A stretch of 64,000 bases of DNA from Malus domestica (GCF_042453785.1 NC_091671.1:14640001-14704000), one strand, 5' to 3'. Positions 9,372-21,418 are shown, numbered from the stretch's first letter. Numbers and translations are program-made. The notes: a model not told the origin generated them from the letters alone.

Positions 9372-9969
9372 CCCAACTTAACTAAAATACAACTTTCATG
9401 TCAAATGGGGATTAGTTGTGGGACTCACAGCACACCGAACTTCAACGATTCGAACCATTTATTTTTCAAGTTGAACCTTGTAGATCATCCTTGCAAAATA
9501 TTAGCCAAGTTGAAAATATTTGAGACATCTACTTGAGTTCAAAGAAATTGACGAACACTTTGTTCTACAAGAAACAATGAAATTACATCATGTGGATTAA
9601 ATTGAATTTTTGAAAGAATGATCTATAAATTGGGACTTACAAAATAGACGGTTCGGATCGTCGAAATTCAACATGGAATGGACCCTACAACTAGTCCGTG
9701 TTTTTATCCAAAAATGGTGATCCCTTTGAATAAAGGGCATGTATCTATTAAACTATTGAGTGATTTTATTTTCATTGAAACTACTTTTAAAAATTGAGAC
9801 TCTTCAAATAACTTTGGATAATACTTACATACTCACTAGTGTATACTTTGTATACTTGAATTTTAGATTTGGCCGAATAATATTTTAACACATGTTTTAT
9901 TGTTCTAAATAATAGTACATATGTTGTTTAATTTTTCTTAGACTTTTAAAAAACAAAAGATTGTATCAT

Positions 9970-10905
9970 CTTTTTTTTTTTTTGTCAAACGATAAATTTT
10001 GTTATATTAGATGTTAGATTAGTTATTGACGGAGTTTAAACTCACGCCATCATGCAAGAGCTCAATGTGGATGCAAATTTCTTCCTCCTTGATCTTGGAC
10101 AAAATTGTACCTATAAAACAATTAACACCTTAGGGTCAAGGCCAAGAGCTTCACGCGCTCAAAATGAATGGGGGGGGCTTTGGCCGAAAAATCTCCGATG
10201 CCAAAGTTAGAATTTAGAGAGAAAAGTGTTTAGAGAGTATTAGAAATTTTGCAAGTGTGTGAGAGACCTCTCTTGGAGAAAATGTGAGACTTTTTATAGG
10301 GGAGTGGCCGGCCTCCTTGGGTGAGAGAGGACCGGCCACCTAGCTTTGTTTGTGGACTCATTTGTTTCAAATTGGGAGTTATGAAATAATTAGCTAATTA
10401 ATCAAAATAACTCCCTAATTAACTTAGCTAATTATTATCATAAAAAGGAAAGATGTGATAGAAAAGGTAGAAGGCATGGTTGATTTCTTTGAGGGTGAAG
10501 GATGACCGGCCTTGTTGTAGGTTTTGGATAAAATGATGACTTAATTGACAATTAAGGGATTAATTATGCAATTAACCCATTAATTAGCTAATTATCATGA
10601 TTTTGGAAGGAATGTTTTAGGAGTTATGGAATGAATAAATTATTTAACTAATTGATTAGCTAAATAATAAAGTAGAAAATATATGGAATGAAATAGGTTT
10701 TAAATTGTTACCTATTTTGGCACTTTTGACTTCATTGAGGAATGATTGCCAGCTGCTCGCACGTAGGGAACCCGTTATGTCTCAAGGGTATTTTTGTCCT
10801 CTTTTGCCCAAAAATTGACGTGTCGCCTTGTGATTATTTTTTGCTCTACACTCAATACCTTTATACCATTGTGGTAAAGGGTCACTTGCGTATCATCTTT
10901 TGATT
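9970..10905 (-). repeat. tRNA-derived SINE, copy 2, split by a solo LTR
   Basis: Homologue of the SINE at 3046-3178. The 3' part (T-run and tail) is at 9970-10065 and the 5' part with the A-box region is at 10851-10905. The split is at GAGCTCAA/TACC, where unit 1 is uninterrupted. Confidence 0.6.
10061..10855 (-). mobile_element. Solo LTR, probably Copia-type, with 5-bp target duplication
   Basis: The LTR is 10066-10850 (785 bp), TG...CA terminated, flanked by CTCAA at 10061-10065 and 10851-10855. Unit 1 preserves the empty site (GAGCTCAATACC near 3130). On the minus strand a TATA box (CCTATAAAAAG, near 10300) gives the orientation. No internal region remains, as expected after LTR-LTR recombination. 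The Copia assignment is from general LTR style and is uncertain. Confidence 0.8.
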
Positions 10906-11391
10906 TGCCAAATTAGAAAATAAGTATATATGGAGAGATTTTTCAGTGTGACCGAAATACAAGGTAGTATACCACGTGTCACCATACAAATAGTATGATA
11001 TGTGTGCTAAAATATTAATAACTTAAAAAAATAAAAAATTTCACTACTTATATAAAAACACGTGATATACTACCCGTGTTCCGATTACAATAAAAAATTT
11101 CCCGTATATGTGATACTAGTGAATGAGTGTACTGACCAACCACCACTTACAAGTTAGCGGTTACGCGTGCACTAACATAATCTAGCTAGTGATTGTACAC
11201 GTCCTTTTTAGTCAAACAATAATAATGGAGGGGAGTTTTACACACTTTAATGATTTAATCAATGATAATAGAAGGAGGATGAGGCGGCATTCAATATTAT
11301 AACTACAGTCCTCATCTAAATAATATATCAATTATTATACATATTTAAGATTTACCCTAAATTATCTTCTTATTCTTAATTTATAATGACA

Positions 11392-11572
11392 TTTTTGTAC
11401 TCAGATAATGTAAAGAGATTAAATTTATAGACAAATTTTTATAAACTAATGGCATAAAATTGAATTGTAATTTAAGAATTGATAAACGTGTTCATTCCTA
11501 TTAGTAAAACATCATTTAGTTTGTAATTTTATTTACAAATTTAATCTCTCTAAACATTACTTTTTGTACTCA
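11392..11572. mobile_element. Small MITE with 9-12 bp target duplication
   Basis: The element at 11404-11560 (157 bp) has imperfect inverted ends (ATAATGTAAAGAGATTAAATTT against its inverse). It is flanked by TTTTTGTACTCA at 11392-11403 and 11561-11572. Unit 1 keeps only its left end (to 3925), so the unit 1 rearrangement started inside this MITE. Confidence 0.65.
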
Positions 11573-11920
11573 CAACAAGTGAAAAATACCGTTAGATTGT
11601 AGTAGTAAGTGTCAATCGCTTTCTGTTAAAAAAAATATATACTTATATATGGAGTGCTAAAATTAGTGGGCAAACTTGAAAATGCAGGAAAAACCCTTTC
11701 ATTTTTTTTTTTGAACGGCTAAAGATGCATAATTGATGTAAAATCTAATCAAAATTTTAACTGTACAAATTGCAAGTGCTATTATATAATTCAAGGAATA
11801 TTTACATATATCAAGAGAAAGCTCTCTCCAAAATTCTAAAGCTTATTATTAAGCCATTTTCTTGTGCTAATAAAAACCTGAATTATAAAACCTTCTTCTA
11901 CAGCACACCTACATATATAC
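11573..11920. other. 3' flank of the intact DUF7054 gene, no gene seen
   Basis: AT-rich DNA lost from unit 1. It probably holds the transcript end of the minus-strand gene; no clear polyadenylation signal could be singled out. Confidence 0.45.
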
Positions 11921-11985
11921 ACTGCCACATGCAATTTTCAAATAATTAACATTTAATTAATTGTGGCCAAACTAATTAATCCCAA

Positions 11986-12694
11986 CTACAACATGAAATT
12001 CATGAACTTCAGCCACGCAAACCCATTCCTTGAAACTTTCTCCGCCTCTTTTGAACATGACGCGGACGACGCCGTCGCTCCACCGCCACCTCCACCGCCC
12101 ACGGCTTTTGCGTTAGGGCACAGAAAGAAGTTCCTGGATCCCAACTCCATCAGCTTCTCCTCCCTAGCCAAACCTGGCCCCACAGATAATTACCACAATC
12201 AATACGCGCCGGAACGTGTTAATCAATCGCATACCAAATTAAATCGGGGACGTTGATTTTATAAGGCGAAAAGACAATAAACGCTTACTTTCTAAGCTGA
12301 ACTGCGAGTAATGGAGGTCGAACAACGACGGCTCGACGGAAGGCAAGATCGGACGGCGACCTTCCTTCCCGTATTGCCGCACGGCCGCCGCGACCAGATC
12401 TCCTACCGTCAGTTCCGGCGACATCACGACCTGTATGGCCCCGACGCTCCCCTGGATCGTAACGTTGAGGAGCAGCTTCGTCAGCTTCGGCCGTAATTCC
12501 ATCGACGACGCCGTCGTTCCCACCGCGTTCCTGAACGACGCCATGTCCGGCACCGTTTTCGGCCTCCGAAGCTGCTGCGTCGCCATCTCCGGAAACTGGC
12601 CGTGGAACGACGACGATCTGTCAGAGAGCGGTCTCGGCCTGCGGTACTTCTCTTCCGGCTGCCCCCTCCGGCTAGAACTCTTCGGGCTGGGCAT
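11986..12694 (-). CDS. DUF7054 / At4g22758-like protein, intact two-exon gene
   Basis: Exon 1 is 12694-12289 and exon 2 is 12173-11986, separated by a 115-bp intron with consensus ends (AAA|GTAAGC on the donor side, CCAG|GTTTGG on the acceptor side). The phase-1 join rebuilds the family block HYSQFSLES-LAREEKLMELG. The product is 197 aa. A basic N-terminus (residues 1-45) is followed by the ubiquitin-like fold typical of the family (KLTKLLLNVTIQGS, VQVVMSPE-type strand, VGDLVAAAVRQY, EGRRPILPS, LGSRNFFLC at about 145-155) and a Gly/Ser-rich tail ending WLKFMNFML. The family's biochemical role is not known to me. The start is the first ATG of the open frame. It is the only intact copy, since its duplicate at 7297-7937 is broken. 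Confidence 0.85.
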
Positions 12695-12699
12695 GCTCC

Positions 12700-13747
12700 G
12701 TGAAAAAAATAATGTAATATCTATAGGACAAAAACGGAAAAAACTACTTTTTGTGGTGTTTCGTTTGGAGCGGGTGGAGCAGTTACCTGTTACCTCAAGC
12801 GTCGGTATCGGAAATACCTGGGGCGAGGGAAGCCGAGAGCAGGGGAAGAGCTTCGGCTCCCAAATTTCCGGTAGCCGACAGCTATCATAACCTGATTGGT
12901 ATAACTGTAATAACCAGAATCCGACGATGGCAAAAGGGGAAATATAATAAAAGGGGGGGGAGAGAGCTTAAACCAGCCCCCGCCATCGTATGGATTTTAT
13001 ACCCACAACAAGATAAGGGGTAGCCTAGAAATTAACACGACTTTTCTAAGGGTGGTGACCGGGTACTGGCTATTTCCGGTTAAATAGACGGAGGGACGAG
13101 GAAGGGTCTTTTTCTATTAGTATTTCAGGATTTCAATCGTGTTGTGACGTAATTTATCTAAATGATTGAAGATATGGATGGCCGCTTTTTTCGATTGTAT
13201 TTTTTCGGCACATGTTCGCAGAGAAGTAAAATTTTTTGGTACATGCCATTGCTTGTACATGATTTCATTTTAATAATTTTTATGTTTGGGATAGTGCCAA
13301 AAAGATCAATCTATCGTAACTTATTATGATTGTGGTCATTTTATTAAATACTTTCCCTTTTTGTATAAAAATTGTTGGCAATTTAGTTAATTTTTTACAT
13401 TAACGTGGTTTTGATGTTTTATGTAGTAAAGATTTTATACTATAACTATGATTTTTTTTTTCTATGTGGTATTTGGGTTGAAGATTATTTCACTGGTTGT
13501 TTGAATATTAGATTTTTATTTCTTGAACTGGATATTAATTTTTATTAACGGACATTTTGTATATAATTGTTTTTTTTAAAGGAGACAACTAATAGTAAGC
13601 TACGGTTATCCACCCCTTTCAAGGGTTGAGAAGACTCACAAAGACATTTCAATCTCTTCCTGACCATAAATCTTGTTTCCACACCAGTAGCGAATTTCAA
13701 TCCCGAGTTTGTATATAATTATTTAAAACAATAAAATATGTACTAAC
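12700..13747. other. Upstream region of the DUF7054 gene; no other gene
   Basis: Contains the 5' flank of the minus-strand gene. No convincing TATA box was identified. 12950-12962 is a G-run. A block at 13600-13715 has a weak B-box-like word but no clear element ends. Confidence 0.45.
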
Positions 13748-13886
13748 ATATTATTGGACTAAGCAATTAGCTCTCTACCACAACGGTAGAGAAGAGTAAT
13801 CCTTGCACATCGGCATGAGTCCAAATTTTATTTATTTAATTTAACAAATCAATTGTTTGACAAAAAAAACAATATTATTGGACTAA
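13748..13886 (+). mobile_element. tRNA-derived SINE with 15-bp target duplication
   Basis: The element at 13763-13871 (109 bp) is flanked by ATATTATTGGACTAA at 13748-13762 and 13872-13886. An A-box-like TTAGCTCTCTACCACAACGG and a B-box-like GGCATGAGTCC sit near the 5' end, and the 3' end is A-rich. The length, perfect long target repeat and internal promoter boxes support a SINE. Confidence 0.75.
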
Positions 13887-14565
13887 ATGACAATGTTACT
13901 ATTGGCATGTTCACACAATTGAGTTATTTGTTACATGCGTCTGTAAGATCGGTCGTCGCAACGAGCCACGTGGATGGATGATCGCGGTGCGACCTCCGGC
14001 AACGGTGAGAGGTCAATGTAGCTAATGATTGCTCAGTCGGAGAAGGTTGCTATGGTGTTGCGATATGTCTCCGGTTTGTCACGTGCTTAGCACGTGGAGG
14101 TGAGCGATGATAGGGTTACGGTGGTCACGCGTGAAAAGTAAACGGCTTCGTGGAGTGGGGCTAGTGGTTTGAGAAAGCTTCAGCAGACACGCACGATAGC
14201 ATAGGACAGAGCCCCTTGAGACTCTAGCCTCTAGCCTATAGGGAATTGAAGCGTGTGTGGACTTCCACCGTCCACGTGGCAAAATCGGAGTGGACTATTG
14301 GGCTGGCAGCACGTGCTCATGCCACGTGGCCCAAACGGGTCTTGCAGAAAACAGCATTTGAGGTGATGGTGCAATTACGTATTTTGTCACATACGAGTTA
14401 ATCACAAAGAGTGGGTTTCCTGTCAAGCATTACATCATCAAGTAAAGTAAACGATGAACAATTCTCCAACTTTAAAGAAATATCAACGAAAAGTAAAGTT
14501 AGTTCGTTTTTTTCTTCATTTTTCACCAGAAGATGTTTTATTACGAGAAAATAGTCCTACTGCGT
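13887..14565. other. Intergenic, nothing recognised
   Basis: A more GC-rich patch (13940-14340) contains several CACGTGG words. Its open frames do not resemble a protein family. It may be an old LTR, but no boundaries were found. Confidence 0.4.
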
Positions 14566-14955
14566 TTAGGCCATCTCCAACCCTTGGGCTAAAAACCAAA
14601 TTTTTTAACCTGAAAAATTTAGTTTTTAGCCCAGAAACATCTTTTCTGCTCCAACACTTCTACCCTAAAATTTTAGCCCAGAATTATTAAAGAATGAAAT
14701 TAGCCTCAATTTTTTTCTTAAATCAATTTTTATTAAAAAAATAAATATGTAGATTATTGTAAATTAATTTTATGAACATTTTAATCTAAAAAAAATTAAA
14801 TTCTGATAAACATTTCGCATTTAGCCCGGGGGGAAAGCTGGGGGGTATTTGGCCCAGAAATAGCATTTGGCATTTAGCCTAAAATTTTAGCATGGGTTGG
14901 AGAGTGTTTGGGGGAGGGTAATTTGGCTTTTAGCCCAGGGTTGGAGATGGTCTTA
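14566..14955. mobile_element. PIF/Harbinger-type MITE
   Basis: The element at 14569-14952 (384 bp) starts GGCCATCTCCAACCC and ends GGGTTGGAGATGGTC, with ~26-bp inverted repeats. It is flanked by TTA at 14566-14568 and 14953-14955. Internal sequence repeats the GGGCTAAAA/TTTTAGCCC motif on both strands. No coding capacity. Confidence 0.85.
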
Positions 14956-15344
14956 AAAGCGATCATACGCTTCCGGTCAAAATAATATAAATGTGCTTTA
15001 TTCCAAATAAATGAAATTTAAAAGAAGGTACAGAGAGAAAGATATAGAAAGAAATCAACGGTCGGGAAGATTAATATAATAATGAAAAAATAAAATGACT
15101 CATGTATAAATTGCCTCTACTCTATATTACACCATAAATAGAGTAGTTTAATTTTATAATCAAATGATTAACAAGAGGTGGGTTCAAAAAATAAAAAACT
15201 GAAAAAAAAAGGGACCGAACACCGAATCGAAACTGAAATAAAAAGAATCGAAAAAGAAAAAACCGAACCGAACCTTATTGATTCGATTTCGGCTTTGGAG
15301 GTTCGAAACCGAGCTGTGATGTCCACTTAGACTTCGAATCGAGC
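14956..15344. repeat. ACCGAA-rich degenerate repeat patch
   Basis: 15180-15340 is dominated by ACCGAA/GAAACCGA words like those at 7030-7230. The same kind of repeat resumes at 17832-17935 after the LTR, consistent with an insertion into this repeat. Confidence 0.5.
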
Positions 15345-17831
15345 TGTGATAGGTGTCACCTAAAAGGTGACAAAGCCATAAAGTGTAGTAAAGTGGAAAG
15401 TGTGAATAAATATAAACCTAAAAGTGCGTAAATATAAGAGTCCGCTTGTGAGCCGAAATGAATCCATTTCACATGTGATGTCAAAGCATAAGTAAAGTAC
15501 AATAGAGTAGATTGAGAATTTTACCATCGAAGATAACCACCTATACCAAGATTTGCAAAGAATCCTCGTCGACACGAAAGCTTTGCTACTAAAACCTGGA
15601 GGGGCGAAAAACAAAAGTGAGTGTGCCTAAAAATAAAGTTTTCTAAAACCTTTTCGAAAACATACTAACCTCTCGCTATAAAACAAGTATAGTTTCCAAA
15701 GTATTCATACTACATATAGTATGAAAATACTTACTGTAATCAGCAATATCTCAATAATGCAATATGTCAAGACATTTCGTAAATAAACACCTAACGTCCG
15801 GAAATCACATAATCTCGCATAAGCAACCATATCATATCGAGTGCTCATCGACATATGCTAACACATAAGTTCATGCATATATGTTCTAACATAAACAGGA
15901 CTGGGTTAATAATTATTTACGCTTTAGTATTACAATCACGTGAAAACTGGCACTATGCGCATCTCATACGAGTCCTAATTGCCTATAGCAATCTAGGACT
16001 GGACTAGCACCTACTATGGATCCAAAGTGAGCGTATAGTGCGATGTGAACTTACACGTAAACCTTGACCCTGACCCGAGCGAGTACTAACACCAGTGGAC
16101 GATGAGCAGATAGCATAAATAAAACCATACAATGGTAAATCAATAATTCACATCACCATAATGTTATTCACAGCCATAAAGATAATTAAGGCTTCAATAA
16201 TATTACGCATACTTTTGCATCCCGTATGACGTAGCATAATTGCAAGATTTCTATCTAGGCGTATCATAGAAAATTATTTATGAAATATATAAATGGAAAC
16301 TAACAAACGCGCACACACACACACACACTATATATATATATATATATAAAGAAAAGACTCATTCGTAAGTACTTGCGAGGTCGCAGCCGTTCGAATTAAG
16401 AAAGCTGGAGCCACCGATAATAATCGCACCTAAACATGACATTGGGCCCGTTAGTAAAACTCAACTAAAACGACTAAATTTGAGAAAACGAAGTGTGGAT
16501 TTGGAATCAGAGCGTTGAAATACGCTAAGAATGGTCCCGAACAAATTTTGTAAAAAGTCAACAATCAACCCTAAAAAGTCAACTGAGTTGCCGAGGCGGT
16601 CAACTATTTTAAAACTTCGGAATAATTAATTAAATGGATACCAAAAATGAACTCGGGACGTTGAAATTAGCCTATAAAGGTTTCCAATAAAATTTCGAAA
16701 AAGTCAATATAAGGAATATTTTGAGAATATTCCTACATTGAGCCTATTTCATAAATGGGTCGGGCTAGAACAGTTTGGGTATAAGATTTGGGCTGGGTTT
16801 GGGCTTAAGCCCTTTTTTTCTCAACCGGGTTAGGTTGGCCCGTTTGGGCTTGCAGGTTGCCGAACCTAACGAAAAAGAAGGCCGGATTCGTATGATTTGG
16901 CCTGGAAACTTCCCGAGCTCCGATTTGGGTTTGAAACTTAATCGTTTTCAACGATTCAAAAACAAAAATGAAGCTAAAGACGTAAGGAATAAGAATATGC
17001 CATCGTGGTCTCTCGCCGTTGCCGGAAAAAAGTCTGCAACCTCGCGGTCCTTCACTAGAAACTGGGGAAAGTATCCCTATCGTGGTTTCAATCCTTAAAT
17101 CCTACAAACATAAACCCGTATCTTCAAGATCTTTCACAAATGAAGAGAAAGGATAAGAGAGAGGGATTCTCTTGTCGTGAAATCTTGTCGAGAAATATGG
17201 CAACGGTGGTTGCCATTTTTGCTTCTGTGCAGCGAGCACAGTATCAAGAAAAGGGAGAGTGTGTTTGAGAGAAGTAAGGAGGATGAAGGTGGTTTGGTGG
17301 GTGCGGTGTGGTGAGGTTCGCTGGAGCGCCGACGACGTGATGGTGTTGTCGGCAATGCAGAGGAGAGACTCGGGAGAGACATAAGGGAAAAGTGAGGGAG
17401 AAGAGAGATCCAAATTGTGGGAGAGGAATTGCCACTTGGCAAAAGGAGAGTGGAGAGTTGTGACGTGTGGGCCCCATGGTCAGAAATATAGTTAAAATGA
17501 TAAAATATTCTTTTTTTAAAAAATATTAAAATGATGATATAATAATATAACAGTTTGAATAAATATATAAAATATAATATAATAATTTTGTTTACGAAAG
17601 TATTTTTCAGATTCGTAGTTCCGTAAAATCTTCTTCGTAACTTCGAATTCGATTCCGTTTGTGCCTACATGTTCATACCGTTGAGTACTTCGATAATACA
17701 ATAGAATAGTAACTCATACGTGTCACGAAATAATGGTCTACAAAAGTCAATAACCTCGCCTCTAGGGGCACTTTCGTCAATTCACTCTTTTAAAATTAGT
17801 AAACTCCTAAAATTAGGGACGGGTTGTTACA
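15345..17831 (-). mobile_element. Probable Gypsy-type solo LTR
   Basis: On the minus strand the block begins TGTAACAACCCGTCCC at 17831 and ends ACCTATCACA at 15345, so it is TG...CA bounded. The opening resembles the LTR start of the Gypsy element at 36591 (TGTCACAGCCCGTC). No gag, pol, primer site or internal domain is visible over 2.5 kb. The 5-bp flanks do not match (CGAGC/AAACC), so the boundaries or a clean solo-LTR origin are not proven. It contains a CA/TA microsatellite at 16312-16348. Confidence 0.5.
16312..16348. repeat. (CA)n(TA)n microsatellite
   Basis: A CA run at 16312-16328 is followed directly by a TA run at 16329-16348. Confidence 0.9.
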
Positions 17832-18289
17832 AAACCAAACCGATCAAAACTGAAAGAAAATTGAACCGAATCAAAGTTTTGGTTCGTTTTTGGTTTTGGC
17901 AAAAAACCAAACTAAATGAAACCGAACCCACCCCATGATTACCGATATTTGCAAATATTGAATTGTTCTGGTAATCATTAGGATATTTTCCTTGATCAAC
18001 TGTTGGATTTGAACCATCCTCTTTTTTCTAGTATAGTCTAGCAGAAATATTGCTTTCACAAAAAAAAGATATTTATGCAAGTTAAGATGTCAATATTGGA
18101 TAGACTTTTTTTTTTCTTTTTTCTTTTTGTTGTCAAATTGATAATCAAGTTTTTTTATTTTTTTTTAGTACATCAATAATCAAGTGCATGTCTAAGAGAA
18201 AAAGAAAAAGAGGAAGAAACCATCAAAGCCATGAATTAGTATAAGGCTTTGCATCCCTATAATAAGGGGGATTTTAAGTTCTCCATTAT
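17832..18289. other. Intergenic, ACCGAA repeat remnant and T-rich DNA
   Basis: 17832-17935 is the right part of the ACCGAA-type repeat; the rest is T-rich and featureless. Confidence 0.45.
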
Positions 18290-18412
18290 AATTAAGGAAA
18301 ACTAATAAAAATGACTTAAAAATTTTAAATTTTAACGATAAGGATAAAATAAATAATAAAGAAAATAGTACCATAATTAATTTTTTAGTATAAAAATATG
18401 ATTTTTCAACAT
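18290..18412 (-). repeat. Short dispersed repeat (MITE-like), copy 2
   Basis: Inverted copy of the family at 2890-3045 and 38370-38545, sharing the TTTTTAGTATAAAAATATG and TTTTAACGATAAGGATAAAA blocks. Confidence 0.5.
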
Positions 18413-18692
18413 ACATCATAATTAATAATGGTAAGCACACATGCTCTACTACAATAAGGTAAGGTGGGGGTGGGGCGGGGCAATAGGACGCTTCTAAGCA
18501 AATACACAAGTCACGAGAATATTCCCACTATAGATTGGATGCATTATTAATGGACATAACACATTTAGCAGGGGACAAGTTTTATTTGGACCACACATTT
18601 TAAGATTCTACAAAGGTAGTTTGGAGTGGTGGGCAAATAATTTAGGTTAAAATAATTGTGATATTTTTGGCACTTGAACTTAAAAATATATA

Positions 18693-19434
18693 GTGCTGCC
18701 TATGATGGACAATCGTTATGATGTGGCGGTTTACCAGTTAGGTAATTGCTTAAACGGTTATACATATACCCATAATTATTTATAAACGGTTAACCATACT
18801 CATAATTGCATGCTCATTTAACCGAAACTGTTTGATACATGTTTACCCATTTACCCTTTTTAACCCATTTTTTTTTACCATTACCCCTTTTTCACCCGTC
18901 TACATGTTTTTTAACATCTTGAAAATTAAAAAAAAATTGTCATAAATTTTTTTTTTGACAATTAAACACCGTTATCGGTACATTCATCATACATTTCCGT
19001 ATTTTAATGTTTTAAGTCCTTATACTATTTCAATAATTGAAATAATAGTTTACGGATGATATTTTTAACTGTTACTAATGAAAGTAATATAATATTTGCT
19101 AAGTATTCTTAGGTTACGAAAATTGTTTAGAAGACATTATAATTAGCTACAGAAACCATGCACTATAGTCAATAGCATTGATCTAAGTTTTGTCTGATAG
19201 AGAACATGGTTTGTGTTAATTTTACATATGTAAAATAAATGGGGTAAATGGTTACCCGTTTATAACAGCGGTTAATACTCATAACCACCAATTTAAATTT
19301 TATGGGTAAACGGTTATATCCATAATCGTTTATTTATCTAAACGGTTATCTATAATCATAACCGTGAAGTTTAAAAGAACGGCAAACTGAGGTTACCCAT
19401 AACCGCAAGTATTTTGCCCGTCCCTAGTGCTGCC
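18693..19434. mobile_element. hAT-type non-autonomous element, 8-bp target duplication
   Basis: The element at 18701-19426 (726 bp) is flanked by GTGCTGCC at 18693-18700 and 19427-19434. The ends TATGATGGACAA and TTGCCCGTCCCTA are imperfect inverse copies and resemble hAT termini (TAGGG.YGGGCAA). The interior is packed with AACGGTTA/TAACCGTT words in both orientations, typical of subterminal transposase-binding repeats. No transposase. Confidence 0.75.
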
Positions 19435-19646
19435 TACTCTACTATGTAATTGGATGTTAAGTTAGGCAAACAAACATGGTTAAAAAAAATAAATAGATGA
19501 TATTTCTTTAGTGATACTGAAACTGGATGATTAAAAAATTTGTGATATTGTTGGCGCTACCACATAAACCATTAATGTTTATTTAACCTTATTTAATGGA
19601 CACCAAGTAGACTGGCAATTGGATCGTGTTTGAGTCATCTAACCAC

Positions 19647-19865
19647 GGATCATGATCCTCTCCTGAGCTAAGGGTGAGGATCCTCCTGAGTAAGCCTATC
19701 AAATCGTTCAAATTTTATCAAGTGGTTACAACTATTATAACTTTTAGAGGTATGCGTTGTTTATAGCTGTTGGATAAAATTTGAACGGTCCAATAGGTTT
19801 GCTCATGACGATCCTCATCCATAGCTTAGGATGATCACCCATAGCTTAGAAGAGGATCTTGATCC
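19647..19865. mobile_element. Fold-back MITE with ~75-bp inverted arms
   Basis: Arms begin GGATCATGATCCTCT and end AGGATCTTGATCC. They share GAGGATC, CCTAT and CGTTCAAATTTTATC blocks in inverse order around a ~40-bp loop. No clear target duplication. It is similar in style to the GGATCC fold-back family at 259 and 52955 but not clearly the same family. Confidence 0.6.
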
Positions 19866-20374
19866 ATCTATTTATATTACATATCATCTAATTACATCAC
19901 GTGTCGATTCATGAGTTGATGAGCATAAAAATTGAATTAGACTTACTATATAATAATACAATAACTCATATTGTTTATTGCGATGGTGAAAGTCATCATA
20001 CTACCTTTCTACACGTGCAAGCTCTTGCGCTCGAGCTCTTGCACGTACATAATTTTTTTTCCCTTGCACATCTCTTTCCCTTTTCACATTTGCACATGCA
20101 GAAAATATTTTTATAAATACGACAACGCCCTATGGACGATTATACAAAATTTTAATTTTAGTTTTTACATTTGTACATTTATCTCTTATAATTTAGGAAA
20201 AATCTCATATTTTCATGAGAGAGACAAACGTTTAAATAAAAGATACAAATATAGAGAATTACTGAAAACTTGATTGTGTATTTGAAGAGATATAAACACA
20301 TGTTCTAAAAGACGTTAAGAACTAGTAAGGCAGTGCCCAGTATCTAGGCGGATTTAAATATATTTTATTATAAT
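19866..20374. other. Intergenic, nothing recognised
   Basis: A small palindromic patch at 20010-20050 (CGTGCAAGCTCTTGCGCTCGAG...) is the only structure. The open frames show no family resemblance. Confidence 0.4.
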
Positions 20375-20525
20375 ATTGTACAAATGATATTATCTCCAGG
20401 GAGTGAGCTAAGCCTCACAATGAGCTATTAATAATATAGTTCAAATTCGCTTTTGGCAAAAATCGAACCTAAGACACATCACTTACAAGTGAAAATGAAT
20501 ACCACTAAATCAGAATACTAAGTGG
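20375..20525 (-). repeat. SINE-like repeat, second family, copy 1
   Basis: On the minus strand it reads CCACTTAGTATTCTGATTTA (A-box region), AGGTTCGATTTTTGCC (B box), GCTCATTGTGAGGCTTAG. The same order is seen at 37325-37480 (minus) and 38836-38985 (plus). tRNA-like boxes support a Pol III-derived repeat. Confidence 0.55.
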
Positions 20526-21418
20526 CAACACATGTTACCAGTTTTATTTCTTCTATTTTTTTTTTCCAATTTATGGTTTTACTATGTTAGTCCTCACTAT
20601 TTTAGTTTGTTCATTTTTCAATTGCCTGTAAATAAAGGGCATTTTTGAAATTTCAGAAAATTAATAATATAGACAATATCATGGTCCGACTTAAAAAAAT
20701 ATAGGTTAAAATGCATGGGATTTAGCTTATTTATTTGGTATCATATGTCGTTGTCTATCCCACTTAATTTATGGCATCGTCACGGGTCGGTACATGGTAA
20801 GAGCACCACACAACCTACAATATTTTGGCCGGCAGGGCAAGATGGGTTCACCATTTACTGTTGGCCAACAGTTATGTGGTGGTGGTGGTCGGCTGTGTTA
20901 AAGAAGACAAACAAATGGGCGGATCCAGTTGGTGATGTATCATGCATGTGTGGCACGTGATTTAAGGGCGAACTTTTTTTCCCTTCACTTTTTGGAGGAG
21001 AGGAAGAAAACGCACGATTTGATTGACGGATAACGAGTATCATAAAAAATGAAAAAAGAATGAAAAAAAAAAGAATGAACAATAATCGAAATTTAGGATG
21101 AGCCAATTTAATTAATTTATACACATGTACATGTGCTTATGTTCTTCTCCTTTGTTCTTCTCTCTTCTCCCTCCATTGTTCCTAATTGTGTGTGTAAGTG
21201 ATTGAATAAAAAGAAATTACATTTCCTATTAGGTTTTAAGTCAAGTAAGTCAATTCTAATAAGCCTCCAAAGAAAAAGTAGAAGGTTATCTAATCTTAAA
21301 TATTTATTAATAAAATTTGAAGGTTATCTAATCTAAAATACTTATTAATAAATTTTTCTTTGTCAACTAAAAGATGGTGAAAAAACAATCTGGTCTTATA
21401 TCACAACTAAAACAATAG
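20526..21418. other. Intergenic, nothing recognised
   Basis: No repeat boundaries or gene-like frames. A GGTGGTGGTGG run is at 20880-20890. Confidence 0.4.

Larger units (their letters stand above)
7938..12629. repeat. Tandem segmental duplication, unit 2
   Basis: Second copy of the 887-7937 block. Homology ends at about 12629, inside exon 1 of the intact DUF7054 gene. Beyond it the gene continues to its start codon, so this is the original right-hand end. Differences from unit 1 are a solo LTR at 10066-10850, an expanded TA tract at 9332, and retention of 11428-11920, which unit 1 lost. Confidence 0.85.

Noticed and set aside
12435-12890. 151-codon plus-strand ORF
   Set aside because: It is the complement of the GC-rich DUF7054 exon 1 and its upstream flank; the minus strand has the family match and splice sites.
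17102-17477. Three overlapping minus-strand ORFs of about 80-100 codons
   Set aside because: They lie in different frames of one CT-biased segment of the LTR and have no family resemblance.
20010-20050. Short palindromic GC-rich patch as a possible hairpin RNA
   Set aside because: Too short, no precursor-like arms and no conserved duplicate in the window.
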